Shown in pieces: positions 55,816 to 64,000 of a stretch of DNA of 64,000 nt. The stretch lies in assembly GCA_016789785.1 (NCBI GenBank), contig JAEUQE010000014.1, forward strand, positions 1 through 64,000. The letters are read 5' to 3'. Origin of the DNA: Bryobacterales bacterium (GTDB lineage Bacteria; Acidobacteriota; Terriglobia; Bryobacterales; Bryobacteraceae). The notes beneath the pieces are model-generated. The model saw only the letters and a list, made by a program, of their open reading frames with translations. It did not search any database and was not told where the DNA came from. A program made the translations under genes and the position numbers. Each line of letters starts with the position of its first letter. Within the stretch, counting starts at the first letter, position 1.

Positions 55816-56571
55816 TCAGCGATTGCGTAGATAGTCGAAATAGAAGGTTGCCCCTGAGTAGTCTTCACCGAGCGGGCCGGTGTCGTTCAATCCCCAATGG
55901 TACTTGCGATAGTCGATCTTCGCCCCGGGCTGCAAGAGGAATGCGGCGCTTTCGGGCGCATGCCGGGCGAGAAAGGATGGGAGTGTGCCGCCGTTCTCCT
56001 GGAAGTCCTTGCCGTACCATTTGAAAATCATGCTGACTTCGGCTTTGCGCGATCCTGGGCGGAAGGTATTGAGAGAAGGATCCGCGAGCCATGCATTGGT
56101 GTTTTCCTCAAGCTGCGCATGCAACTTGTCCGGGAGGTACGCTTCGCGGCGCAAGGGAGGACAACTGCGCGCGGCGCAAACGAGAGCCGCATGAATGCGA
56201 GGGTCGCCCATCTTGCGAAGCCTCGTTTCTATTGCATCGAGTGAGACCTTTTCGCCATTGATGGTGTGTCTCGCCTCTGAGAATGGCTTCTTGGTCTTCC
56301 AGATACTCGGCACCGGATAGTGCTGGAGGATCCAGCGCACCGTCAACGCGTTATAGGCATTGATCAGCGCGGCCTTCTCTTCTTCGGGAGACACAGGCTT
56401 CGGCCATGGCGCGGCGAGTTGCGCGAGATACGCATCGAGCGCCGCAACGTCCTGCTGCTTCCAGCGCGCATAGTCGACCCGGGACTGATTGTTGAGGTAC
56501 TTCTTCAGGAGCGCGTCCCAAGCCGAATGATCGAGTGCGGCGGCAGCCATCAGGAACAGCGCGATCGTCAC
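55816..56571 (-). CDS. DUF547-domain protein, probably exported
   Basis: A 251-residue protein. A short hydrophobic N-terminus (TIALFLMAAAALD) may be a signal peptide. The DUF547 region has EEEKAALINAYNALTVRWIL and IHAALVCAARSCPPLRREAY, both family hallmarks with conserved Asn, Cys and Pro. The domain is widespread and resembles papain-like folds, but activity is uncertain. Start GTG overlaps the radical SAM gene's stop (GTGA), so the two are coupled. Confidence 0.82.
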   Translation of the reverse strand: MTIALFLMAAAALDHSAWDALLKKYLNNQSRVDYARWKQQDVAALDAYLAQLAAPWPKPVSPEEEKAALINAYNALTVRWILQHYPVPSIWKTKKPFSEARHTINGEKVSLDAIETRLRKMGDPRIHAALVCAARSCPPLRREAYLPDKLHAQLEENTNAWLADPSLNTFRPGSRKAEVSMIFKWYGKDFQENGGTLPSFLARHAPESAAFLLQPGAKIDYRKYHWGLNDTGPLGEDYSGATFYFDYLRNR

Positions 56572-57593
56572 AACGACACCTGCACCAGATTGGGATGTGG
56601 AGCGAGGACTTCGTCATGGAAACGGTCGCAACCGATGCACATGTTCTGATAGTCGCGGCCGGACGGCAAAACCACCCGCGACTTTTCGAAAAATTTCTCC
56701 ACTGACCATCCATACGTGACGCCCATGCGTTCCGGATGCCCCATGGAAATCGCTTCATAGACGGGATGGCCTTGAAGAGAGGCCAGAATCTGATCGAGAC
56801 TGCGTTCGCGCAAATTGCCGATGGGCCGCCGGGTCTTGATGCAGCAGGGGTAGACGTTGCCCTCGGGATCGACGGAGACTTCGGAGCCGCGATGGCGGGT
56901 GGAAAGGAACCCCACGCCTCCCGACCACTGGTTGCAGAAATTATCCGTGATGCCGGCCTGAGAGAGTTCGTGATTCCAGGCCCGGCCGCGTGGCCAGAGC
57001 TTGCCGATCCAGGACTCCGGGGTTGCGCCGAAGAAGTGATAGTAGGGGCCCGCGGCATCGGGGTCGTGCCAGGCACTGCTCGCGCTCGCACACTCACGCA
57101 TCCCCGCATGGTTGAACCAGTTCGTCAGTTTCGAGATGAGGCGCTGGCGTGCCGCTTCTTCCTCGAAGCCCTCATGATACGCGTCCATGCCTGAGATGGA
57201 GATGAGCCATACACCCTGGTCAAGCAGTTCGGCGAGAATGCGCTCATTCAGCACGTCACCCGTGGTCTGAATGATGATGCGGACACCGCCTTGACCGGCA
57301 TACTTTGCCTTCAGCCGGGCGATTGCGGGGTAGAGTACGGGCTCGCGAATCGGGTCGAGCAGAACTTCACCGCCGGAGAGAATCACGCGGCCGATCTTCT
57401 CGCGAAACCCGTCGTGGCTATCGAGATAGGTCAGGCGGTCCGGGAAGTTGGCAACGATTTCCGGCATCGCCAAGACGGACTGCTCCTGAACCTGGCGCAA
57501 TTCGTCGCCATGGTAAGGATGGAAGCGCTCCTCGTAACAGTGCTCGCATTTGCGATGGCAGAGCCAACTGAGGACATAGTAAATCGATTCCAT
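56568..57593 (-). CDS. Radical SAM / SPASM-type protein
   Basis: A 341-residue radical SAM enzyme. The cluster-binding C12-x3-C16-x2-C19 (LCHRKCEHCYE) is at the N-terminus, followed by VILSGGEVLLDP. The C-terminal region has CNQWSGG, GNVYPCCIKTRRPIGNL and MCIGCDRF, consistent with auxiliary Fe-S clusters of a SPASM/twitch domain. Such enzymes modify peptides or carry out other radical chemistry. It is followed by DUF547 and preceded, 37 bases away, by a degenerate M16-like gene. The pairing is reminiscent of RiPP loci with radical SAM and M16 proteins, but I found no precursor. Confidence 0.85.
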   Translation of the reverse strand: MESIYYVLSWLCHRKCEHCYEERFHPYHGDELRQVQEQSVLAMPEIVANFPDRLTYLDSHDGFREKIGRVILSGGEVLLDPIREPVLYPAIARLKAKYAGQGGVRIIIQTTGDVLNERILAELLDQGVWLISISGMDAYHEGFEEEAARQRLISKLTNWFNHAGMRECASASSAWHDPDAAGPYYHFFGATPESWIGKLWPRGRAWNHELSQAGITDNFCNQWSGGVGFLSTRHRGSEVSVDPEGNVYPCCIKTRRPIGNLRERSLDQILASLQGHPVYEAISMGHPERMGVTYGWSVEKFFEKSRVVLPSGRDYQNMCIGCDRFHDEVLAPHPNLVQVSL

Positions 57594-57630
57594 GAAGCGC
57601 TACTGCGCTCAAGCATAGCACTGGGCCGAG

Positions 57631-59151
57631 TTACATCGTCCACGGCGAGTCGAGGTAGGACAACCCTTCAGAGGAAGTAGATCTCCGGCGCACGCGCTCC
57701 TGGACGAGTTTACGCCACTGCTCGGCATTCGTCTCGGCGGGAGTTGCGATGGCAACGGAGAGGTTGCCGGTCTGGGGACGGAGCATCTCACGGAAGGCGC
57801 GATGGAGCAGGCGCGCATCGGTGGCGGCGATGGCGGTGCGAGCTTCGAACGTATGCCGCGGTTCGCCGAACAGCAGAGAAGTGAGTGCAAGATTCGCGGC
57901 CTGCTCGCGAACATCGGACGTCTTGGGAAGCCTGGCAATCCGGACCGACTGGGCATGGTGGATCCGCCCGGCGGGAAGATTCTCCGGCGCGAGAACGATC
58001 TCTTCGAGTGCCGTCAACACACGGTCGAGAATCCAGGTGACGGCGGATTCCTCGGATGTGGTGTGGATCCGGAACATCCCGGCTTCGCGGTGGGCAACAT
58101 ACTCGCAACTGAGTTTGAGAACCTCGCTCCGGCGGCTCCATAGTTTCTGCCAGAGCAGGGAGTACATGCCTTGGGTGAGCAGAGGCTCCCAGAGTTCGAA
58201 AGCCCACCGGTAGGGAGCGGCAAGCGGCGGAGCGGCGAGCGCGATGGCGAGATTGGCGTGCCTGCCGTGCCATTCGGCCACATCTACGAAAGAACGGAAG
58301 CGGGCTGGCGCAAACGGCGTGGAGGGGCCTCCGGCGGGAAGGTTGGAGAACAGTTCAGCGGCTTGCTGCTCTGGATTCCAGCGTGAGAAATCGCCCCAGA
58401 CGGAGAGCACCATCCGGGAAGCGCCATAGTGCCGGTCAAAGAAGACACGGAGACTCTCAGGGGTGCAGGCCGCAAGGGCGGACACTTCACCGGCCGGCGT
58501 GTGGCCGAGGGAATGGTCGCGCCAGCAGCGCTCGGTAAGTACATCCGCCAGGAGGTCCTCCGCGCGAAGGCGGCGCAGATCCAACTGACGAATCGAGGAC
58601 TGTTTCTCCGTTTCGAGCAAGGCTGGACTGAATTCGGAGGGCGAGAGAATCCGCGCCGCTCTTTCGAATGTGGATCGTGCCGCGTGGGCTGGCGCGGTGA
58701 ACGAGTAAAGTGTGCAGTCCGGCGTGGTCGTGACGTTGGCGTCGCCGCCGGCTTCTTCGAGCGTAGCGAAAGCGGACCCCGAGGAGTGCAGTAGGGTTCG
58801 TCCCAGAAGGTTCGCGGCGCCAAACTCCGCCCGGCGTTCGTCGCGTGAACCGCAATCCACCGCCAGGGCGACACCAGTGTGCGTGAGGCCTGCGACCTCC
58901 TGCAGAACCAACCGGAGACCATTGGGAAGCGTGACCTGGCGGGTTGCGATGTCGCTGCCCGCTTCAAGCCGGTCGAGGTCCGCGGCACGGTGGGCGGACA
59001 GGCTCGAATGGACTTCCTGGTTGAGAATGTGGCGAATCCAGTTCGCTACAGAGGAACTTCTGGAAGATGCCGCCTGCTGTTGCCAGGCGGTCAGGTCTTC
59101 CGCGCTAACTCGTAGCTCCAGCCGCCGGTCAAGGGGTAATCTCTTTCTCAC
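57631..59151 (-). CDS. Degenerate M16-like protein with N-terminal ribbon-helix-helix-like segment
   Basis: A 506-residue protein. Residues 1-50 resemble a small DNA-binding or dimerising segment (LELRVSAEDLTAWQQQA, SSVANWIRHILNQEV). From ~70 onward it follows the M16 peptidase plan: LPNGLRLVLQEVAG, VDCGSRDERRAEFGAANLLG, then GGDANVTTTPDCTLYSF. The zinc motif HxxEH of active M16 enzymes is replaced by ANLLGR, so this protein is predicted to be inactive. It resembles the non-catalytic halves of heterodimeric M16 enzymes. GTG start, weak ribosome-binding site. Function with the neighbouring radical SAM protein is inferred only. Confidence 0.75.
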   Translation of the reverse strand: MRKRLPLDRRLELRVSAEDLTAWQQQAASSRSSSVANWIRHILNQEVHSSLSAHRAADLDRLEAGSDIATRQVTLPNGLRLVLQEVAGLTHTGVALAVDCGSRDERRAEFGAANLLGRTLLHSSGSAFATLEEAGGDANVTTTPDCTLYSFTAPAHAARSTFERAARILSPSEFSPALLETEKQSSIRQLDLRRLRAEDLLADVLTERCWRDHSLGHTPAGEVSALAACTPESLRVFFDRHYGASRMVLSVWGDFSRWNPEQQAAELFSNLPAGGPSTPFAPARFRSFVDVAEWHGRHANLAIALAAPPLAAPYRWAFELWEPLLTQGMYSLLWQKLWSRRSEVLKLSCEYVAHREAGMFRIHTTSEESAVTWILDRVLTALEEIVLAPENLPAGRIHHAQSVRIARLPKTSDVREQAANLALTSLLFGEPRHTFEARTAIAATDARLLHRAFREMLRPQTGNLSVAIATPAETNAEQWRKLVQERVRRRSTSSEGLSYLDSPWTM

Positions 59152-59730
59152 GGTAAGTCCATCTTAGGCGTGCGAGTGAGCGCTTGAAATAGGGAGAAGT
59201 CTCCCTTCCGAAGAGGAGAAGTGGCTGCTTGAGGGTAAGAGTGGAGGAATTCGGGCAATGGGGAATCAAGGACTTAGAGGTGGTTTGGAGGGGTGCTGGC
59301 TCTAGACCATGGACGGGCTGAACGCCTGACCGCACAGGATCCAAGCGCAGTATGCTGCCCTCGGTTTCTACGGTATCCGCCCCGAAATCTTACCGGCATC
59401 AACGGAAGAAGCTTTGTAGTACTGTGTTCTCCGATGCGGGTATCCGCATAAATCATAGTAAAAATAAATAGTTGCATGAAATTGACCACTACGGACTAGT
59501 CTGAGGGCCAAGCGGGTAAAACTCGCTCAGGGGCAGTTCTATCCCGCCGGCTGGATAGGGCGATTTCTCCATAGTACCCTTTTGACGTAGGTATGCTCGT
59601 ACCGTATAGCTAAGAGATTCGCACAGTACTAGTGGCGGCCGACTTCGGAGCTTAATCCAATCAAATGTGCAAGATAGGCGTGCTGAACGATGGAGCGCAA
59701 AGTCTGCGTGCCGACATGGAGAAAGAAGGG
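59152..59730. other. AT-richer intergenic region, no gene recognised
   Basis: About 580 bases without a convincing gene. The middle (59440-59490) is unusually AT-rich for this genome. Two small hairpins are visible, including CTATCC-CGCCGGCT-GGATAG near 59539-59558. It probably contains the promoter of the M16-like operon and the 3' end of the transglycosylase transcript. I matched it to no known riboswitch. Confidence 0.5.
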
Positions 59731-60531
59731 TCAGAAGACGAGTTTCGAGAGGATATTGAGGACATAGTCTTTCGTCTCCGCGATATTGGGGACGCCACCG
59801 GCACGGTCAACGCGTCCGGAGCCAGCGTTGTACGCGCCGAGGGCGAGTTCGAAGTTTCCTTTGTAGCGATCGAGGAGTTGCTTGAGGAATCTCACTCCGC
59901 CGTCAATGCTCTGTTGTGGATCGAACGGATCCAAGACTCCGAGTTCACTGGCAGTGGCGGGCATCAATTGCATCAATCCCTGGGCCCCTTTGGGAGAGAC
60001 GGCGCAGGGCCGGAAGGCGCTTTCCCTCTCGATGACGGCGTGCACCAGATCCTCGCGGACGCCTTCACGGGTTGCGGCGAGACGGATCATCGGAGTGATC
60101 TTCTCAATGGGAAGCGGGTCGCAGGTGTCCGGGAGCGGAGGTACGGTCGCAGGGACAAACGCGGCTTGCGGGACGATGGGGCTGGAGATCGGGAGGGAAT
60201 CCTGTGGCCACGGAGTGGAGAACCAGGATGTGCTTTTGCTGGTGGAACTTGCTTGAGGGATGGCGCCTTGGGTTTGGCGCTGGACGGATGCCTTTTGGCG
60301 GGCGATGGAAGACTGCATTGCCTCGAGGGAGGACCGTGGCTTCTGTAGGGAAGTTGCGGGGACTGTCGCGGAGGCTCGGGAGGGGGTTTCGATGGGGGGG
60401 GCGATGTTGGATTGCGCATCACTTGTATTCGGGAAGCATGCGGTGAAGGAGAGCAGCGGGAGGATCTGGCGGCAAAAACGTCTCACACTTCGCTCATCGG
60501 CCGGGTCGGCGCTGTTTGCAGACAATTTCAT
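59731..60531 (-). CDS. Lytic transglycosylase, SLT-domain
   Basis: A 266-residue protein with a basic then hydrophobic N-terminus (RRFCRQILPLLSFTACFP) suggesting export, a Pro/Ser-rich linker and a C-terminal SLT domain. The catalytic glutamate is in AVIERESAFRP, followed by SPKGAQGLMQLMPATASELG and ALGAYNAGSGRV, the three standard motifs. It cleaves peptidoglycan glycan strands to 1,6-anhydro products. ATG 60531 is used; a TTG at 60552 would add seven residues. Confidence 0.9.
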   Translation of the reverse strand: MKLSANSADPADERSVRRFCRQILPLLSFTACFPNTSDAQSNIAPPIETPSRASATVPATSLQKPRSSLEAMQSSIARQKASVQRQTQGAIPQASSTSKSTSWFSTPWPQDSLPISSPIVPQAAFVPATVPPLPDTCDPLPIEKITPMIRLAATREGVREDLVHAVIERESAFRPCAVSPKGAQGLMQLMPATASELGVLDPFDPQQSIDGGVRFLKQLLDRYKGNFELALGAYNAGSGRVDRAGGVPNIAETKDYVLNILSKLVF

Positions 60532-60628
60532 GCCAAAATCAAGTAAGGTCAATCCGCACGCGCAGCTTAGGGTGGTTTTTCAGCCGTAACCAACTACACC
60601 AGCCTGCAACCCCCGCCGATAGAAGGGT

Positions 60629-61012
60629 ATGCAAGACAGGCGTCTACAACCTCGATTGCTTTGCGCGGATCTCGTCAACCTCCAATGGCGTGAGGAGAAT
60701 GGCCGCACGAAGCGAACGGTTGCGAACCTTGAAGACATTTCGCTTTCGGGGGCGTGCCTGCAGTTGGATCAGGCCATTCCGCTGCGGACGGTGGTCCGGA
60801 TCAGCTACCCGAAGGGGCATCTGATTGGGCACGTGAAATACTGTGTGTACCGGGAGATCGGCTATTTCCTTGGGATCGAGTTCGAGCCTGGGAATGCGTG
60901 GTCGCGAAAGCAGTTCAAGCCTCAGCACCTGTTCGATCCCAGGCGGCTGACTGCGAAACCGCGCAAGGCGGCCGTGCAGGCCGACGCTGGCTATTCAGCA
61001 CGACCCAACTGA
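60629..61012 (+). CDS. PilZ-domain protein
   Basis: A 127-residue protein with a PilZ-like beta-barrel. The segment RTKRTVANLEDISLSGACLQL fits the c-di-GMP-binding pattern (RxxxR then D/NxSxxG), with the first arginine followed by R at the expected spacing. KYCVYREIGYFLGIEFE is a typical strand pair. It stands alone and diverges from the transglycosylase gene. Likely a small c-di-GMP effector. Confidence 0.78.
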   Translation: MQDRRLQPRLLCADLVNLQWREENGRTKRTVANLEDISLSGACLQLDQAIPLRTVVRISYPKGHLIGHVKYCVYREIGYFLGIEFEPGNAWSRKQFKPQHLFDPRRLTAKPRKAAVQADAGYSARPN

Positions 61013-61257
61013 GGGACCGACCGCCTTCCGGGCGCCAACCACGCCGCGGCCGCTGCGGCGATGGAACCTCATGCCATTGATTCCAGGGAAGATCTACTAT
61101 CATCACGTTTCCGGGTGGCCCGGATTGGATGCCCCCCGGACCGCCCATCGCGCCATCGAGTTGGTAGCCGCCTCCAATCTGGGAGGAGAGTGCGACGTAC
61201 AGCGAACCCAGTGATCGGAAACCGCGTGCCGGAAATCCGTTTTGGGAATCTGTGACG

Positions 61258-62229
61258 TTAGTAAGAGGCGAGCCAGCGAACCTTGCTCAGCAGTTTCTCT
61301 GTGCCGGGAAGATACGCCGCTTCGAGCGTCGGGCTGTAGGGGACAGGTGTATCGGGAGCGGTCACACGGATGACTGGACCGTCCAGATCCTCGAAGGCCT
61401 TCTCCGTGATCCTGGCGACAATCTCACCCCCGAAGCCCCCGGTCATGGTGGCTTCATGCAAGACGATCACCTTAGATGTCTTCCGCACGCTCTCAAGGAT
61501 CGTCTCTTCATCCAGCGGCACAAGCGTCCGAAGATCGATGATCTCCACGGAAATGCCTTCCTGTGCGGCCATTCCGGCCGCTTCCGCAGCCACGTGGACC
61601 ATGGCCGAGTAAGTCACGATGGTGATGTCGCGGCCCTCACGGTACACGGCCGCCTTACCAATCGGCACAGTGTAATCGCCCTCGGGCAAATCTTCCTTGA
61701 TTCTCCGGTAGAGCGCTTTGTGCTCGAAGAAAATGACCGGGTCGTTGTCGCGGATGGCGGACTTGATGAGGCCTTTGGCGTCCCGGGCCGTCGCCGGCAG
61801 AACCACCTTCAGGCCAGGGGTGTGCGCAAACCAAGCTTCATTCTGCTGTGAGTGGAACGGGCCGCCGTGGATTCCGCCGCCGCAGGGAGCGCGCACCACA
61901 ATCGGCGCCGGAGCGTTCCAGCGGTAACGGCACTTGGCCGCGAAGTTGACGATTTGATCAAAACCACAGGAGATGAAGTCAGCAAACTGCATCTCCGCCA
62001 CGGGCCGGAGTCCCATGAAACTTGCACCAATCGCGGCGCCCACGATGGCGGACTCCGAGATCGGCGTATCGACCACGCGCTGCGGGCCGAAGCGATCCAG
62101 AACACCGGCGGTTACTTTGAAGGCCCCGCCGTAGATCCCGATATCTTCTCCGAGAAGAAACACGTTGGGATCCCGATCCATCTCTTCCATGATCCCTTCG
62201 CGGATCGCTTCCACATAAGTTGTCGGCAT
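61258..62229 (-). CDS. pdhB: 2-oxoacid dehydrogenase E1 component, beta subunit
   Basis: A 323-residue E1-beta subunit of a thiamine-diphosphate 2-oxoacid dehydrogenase. Typical motifs are EEMDRDPNVFLLGEDIGIYGG, TPISESAIVGAAIGASFMGLRPV and GGGIHGGPFHSQQNEAWF. With E1-alpha it decarboxylates pyruvate or a branched-chain 2-oxoacid and passes the acyl group to E2. It follows the alpha gene by 34 bases. Pyruvate is the likeliest substrate; acetoin or branched-chain acids cannot be excluded. Confidence 0.9.
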   Translation of the reverse strand: MPTTYVEAIREGIMEEMDRDPNVFLLGEDIGIYGGAFKVTAGVLDRFGPQRVVDTPISESAIVGAAIGASFMGLRPVAEMQFADFISCGFDQIVNFAAKCRYRWNAPAPIVVRAPCGGGIHGGPFHSQQNEAWFAHTPGLKVVLPATARDAKGLIKSAIRDNDPVIFFEHKALYRRIKEDLPEGDYTVPIGKAAVYREGRDITIVTYSAMVHVAAEAAGMAAQEGISVEIIDLRTLVPLDEETILESVRKTSKVIVLHEATMTGGFGGEIVARITEKAFEDLDGPVIRVTAPDTPVPYSPTLEAAYLPGTEKLLSKVRWLASY

Positions 62230-62263
62230 TCAGACTTCCTTCGCCCGGCAAGAGGAGCGCGAG

Positions 62264-63271
62264 CTAACTCCCATAGACTCCCTGCAATAACTCCGAAGCG
62301 TCCGGATATGGGCTCTTTTCCGCGGCTTCAATGGCCTGATCCACTTCGCTCTTGATCCGTTCATGAATGGCGTCGATCGCGGCACGGTCCGCCCAGGCAT
62401 TATCGAGCATCTTCTGCTCCAGGCGCTGAATCGGGCACATCTTCGACCACTCTTCGAAAAGCTGCTTCGGCACGTAGTCAGCGGGGTCATGCGCCGAGTG
62501 GCCCGTCATTCGGAATGTCTTGCATTCAATCAGATAGGGTCCGAGGCCCGCGCGAGCGTGTTCGGCGCCCCGCTTGGCTGCATTGTGGATTGCCCAGGCG
62601 TCATTTCCGTCCACGATTTCGGACGGAATTCCATAACCCGGTGCACGGTCGGCGACATTGGCACAAGCCATTTGTTTTTCGAGCGGCGTCGAATAGGCGT
62701 ATTGGTTGTTGTTACACAACAGCACCAGAGGCGCCTTTTGGACAGCGGCAAAATTGATTCCCTCGTGCCAGTCGCCACGGCTGGTGGCGCCGTCGCCAAA
62801 GTAAACAAAGACCACCGAATCCTTGCCCTGATACTTCAAGGCTAATGCAGCCCCAGCGGCCACCGGGACTGATGCCGCCATGGCGCTGATGATTGCCACC
62901 AGACCCTTGCTCAGGTCGCCCATGTGCATGTTCCCGTCGCGCCCGCGGGTGAGCCCGTCCACGCGTCCCATGTACTGCGCGAATACCTGCCGCGGGGTGA
63001 CGCCACGAATGAAGTAGAGAGCCAGATCGCGGTGCGAGGGGAAAAGAATGTCGCTGGGCCGAGCCGCCAGGCCAGAGCCAACCGGAATCGCCTCCTGACC
63101 GCGCCCGACATACACACCACCCAGCACCTTGCCCTGCCGGTATAACCGGCGCTCGATGCGGTCCTCCGCGTCGCGCATGAGGGCCATATAGTAGAGAAAT
63201 TTCCTGCTAAGTTCCGCTTCCGGCGATTGGGAGGAATGCTCGTTGGCGAGTTCAAGTTTAGCGGCGGCCAT
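62264..63271 (-). CDS. pdhA: 2-oxoacid dehydrogenase E1 component, alpha subunit
   Basis: A 335-residue E1-alpha subunit. The thiamine-diphosphate motif is FGDGATSRGDWHEGINFAAV followed by LLCNNNQYAYST (GDG...NN), and the phosphorylation-loop region has YRMTGHS-type wording (KTFRMTGHSAHD). ATG 63271 is chosen because AAGGAAG lies 7 bases upstream; the longer frame adds an unlike segment. No E2 or E3 gene is in the window. Confidence 0.9.
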   Translation of the reverse strand: MAAAKLELANEHSSQSPEAELSRKFLYYMALMRDAEDRIERRLYRQGKVLGGVYVGRGQEAIPVGSGLAARPSDILFPSHRDLALYFIRGVTPRQVFAQYMGRVDGLTRGRDGNMHMGDLSKGLVAIISAMAASVPVAAGAALALKYQGKDSVVFVYFGDGATSRGDWHEGINFAAVQKAPLVLLCNNNQYAYSTPLEKQMACANVADRAPGYGIPSEIVDGNDAWAIHNAAKRGAEHARAGLGPYLIECKTFRMTGHSAHDPADYVPKQLFEEWSKMCPIQRLEQKMLDNAWADRAAIDAIHERIKSEVDQAIEAAEKSPYPDASELLQGVYGS

Positions 63272-63422
63272 GATACTTCCTTGCGACAAGCTACCTGCCG
63301 CACTGATTCCGCGAACCGCGGGGCGGCATGTGTTCAAACTCCCCAGTATAAGGCATTTTCAGGCCCAATTCTGTGGGTCAAGGCGAAAGTCGCGCCGCTG
63401 GCTGTACGCCGCAGCGGGAGCG

Positions 63423-63800
63423 TCAGGTCTCCAGAACAACGAAGGCAATTCCGGTGGACGAGGTGTGCGTGAGCGAGAGAGAGATATTGCGGACGCCGAG
63501 CTTCTCGGCGACCTGTGCCGCCACGCCAGAAAGCCGCAACGTGGGCTTGCCCCCCGGCAGATTCGCCACCTCGAAATCCTTCCATGTGACGCCCTTCCGC
63601 CAACCGGTTCCAATCGCTTTCATCCCTGCCTCTTTGGCGGCAAAGCGAGCGGCGTAGCGCTCGTACCGATTGGCCTTGCGGGAAACGTAGGCGATTTCGA
63701 GAGGCGTGTAGATGCGCTGGAGAAAACGGTCGCCATGACGCTCAATGGCCATGCGAATCCGGTCCACTTCCGCGAGATCGATTCCGGTGCCGACGATCAA
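63423..63800 (-). CDS. acpS: Holo-[acyl-carrier-protein] synthase
   Basis: A 125-residue AcpS that moves 4'-phosphopantetheine from CoA to acyl carrier proteins. The Mg-binding motifs are GTGIDLAEVDRIR at the start and RFAAKEAGMKAIG in the middle. The start is TTG at 63800, which overlaps the NikR stop codon (TTGA), so translation is coupled. Confidence 0.92.
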   Translation of the reverse strand: MIVGTGIDLAEVDRIRMAIERHGDRFLQRIYTPLEIAYVSRKANRYERYAARFAAKEAGMKAIGTGWRKGVTWKDFEVANLPGGKPTLRLSGVAAQVAEKLGVRNISLSLTHTSSTGIAFVVLET

Positions 63801-64000
63801 AGCCCAGCTCCCGTGGTGGTGATGGTCAGCCGTCCGTGCTTGACCCCCTTTGTGCTGATGAGAGCATCGGCAAGCTTCTGAACCTGCCCGGCCTTGCCGC
63901 GGATGATCAGCACCTCGAGGCAGTGATCATGATCGAGATGAACGTGAAGTGTGGAGAGCACGTGGTGAAAGGCTTCGTGCTGAAGATCGGTGAGCTTCTC
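63797..64000 (-). CDS. nikR: Nickel-responsive regulator NikR, C-terminal part
   Basis: The 67-residue C-terminal end of NikR, continuing past the window edge. The nickel-binding ACT domain is recognised by the histidines and cysteine in LSTLHVHLDHDHCLEVLIIRG, and the end GVKHGRLTITTTG is typical. The N-terminal ribbon-helix-helix domain is outside the window. It represses nickel uptake when nickel is sufficient. Confidence 0.88.
   Translation of the reverse strand, partial: EKLTDLQHEAFHHVLSTLHVHLDHDHCLEVLIIRGKAGQVQKLADALISTKGVKHGRLTITTTGAGL

Noticed and set aside
59665..60348. 227-codon plus-strand frame
   Set aside because: It is an antisense shadow of the lytic transglycosylase gene, whose SLT motifs are unmistakable.

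Overview
The window looks like an Acidobacteriota chromosome, probably of the Solibacter/Bryobacter type. The pointers are high GC, two MacB/FtsX-like orphan permeases of the acidobacterial ADOP type, a TonB-dependent receptor with an N-terminal carboxypeptidase-regulatory domain, a PhoPQ-related secreted hydrolase, a tricorn-like S41 protease and a Reg_prop/Y_Y_Y sensor kinase. This assignment rests on gene content only.

Left flank (1-4305): a secreted two-repeat protein, a PqaA-type hydrolase, an AlkA-like DNA glycosylase, and an intact tRNA-Pro followed 140 bp later by a near-perfect copy of its 5' third, which may mark an island boundary.

Region A (4306-30070, all minus strand) reads as a class III lanthipeptide gene cluster. 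It starts with four small precursor genes (27144 down to 26293). They share a short leader with the class III signature ILALQ/VLALQ and a core with two SxxSxxC motifs, the pattern that becomes labionin or methyllabionin. Next come a lyase-kinase protein (24651-26183) and a separate LanC-like cyclase without zinc ligands (23332-24519), so the usual single LanKC polypeptide is split in two. Translationally coupled genes follow: an ADOP permease, a TPR-glycosyltransferase, a tricorn-like protease, a nucleotide-sugar epimerase, a ChbG/YdjC deacetylase, two SAM methyltransferases, a TldD/TldE protease pair, three or four more glycosyltransferases and an ABC exporter. The content predicts a glycosylated lanthipeptide; this system is the most novel feature of the window.

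Region B (30311-46373) holds a TonB-dependent receptor, an IS1202-type element with an 18-bp target duplication, an IS1380 remnant, and a second RiPP locus of lasso-peptide type. The lasso genes are B1 (RRE), B2 (transglutaminase-like protease), a 53-aa precursor, a Crp/Fnr regulator, a LolD/MacB-type ATPase, a NusG/RfaH-like antiterminator and an unknown helical protein. A large sensor kinase is encoded on the opposite strand, then an asparagine-synthetase-like cyclase with a DUF5519-like partner, and a LuxR-type response regulator. The same near-palindrome (TATCCAATATTGGATA) lies about 85-100 bp upstream of both halves of the lasso locus. A perfect Fnr-type box (TTGAT-N4-ATCAA) lies upstream of the lanthipeptide operon, and the Crp/Fnr protein has the E-x-x-S-R helix expected to read it. 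The two RiPP loci may therefore share regulation.

Region C (46431-51213) is an insertion-sequence array: an intact ISKra4-type element with a 9-bp target duplication, a frameshifted IS110-type element with a possible bridge-RNA region, and an IS630 element that supplies the stop codon of the neighbouring gene.

Right flank (51211-64000): mostly housekeeping. It contains a glycogen-debranching enzyme with an in-frame 15-bp x5 repeat, an ABC exporter, a CBS-domain protein, a DUF547 protein, a radical SAM/SPASM protein next to a degenerate M16-like protein, a lytic transglycosylase, a PilZ protein, both E1 subunits of a 2-oxoacid dehydrogenase, holo-ACP synthase and the C-terminal half of NikR, which runs off the window.
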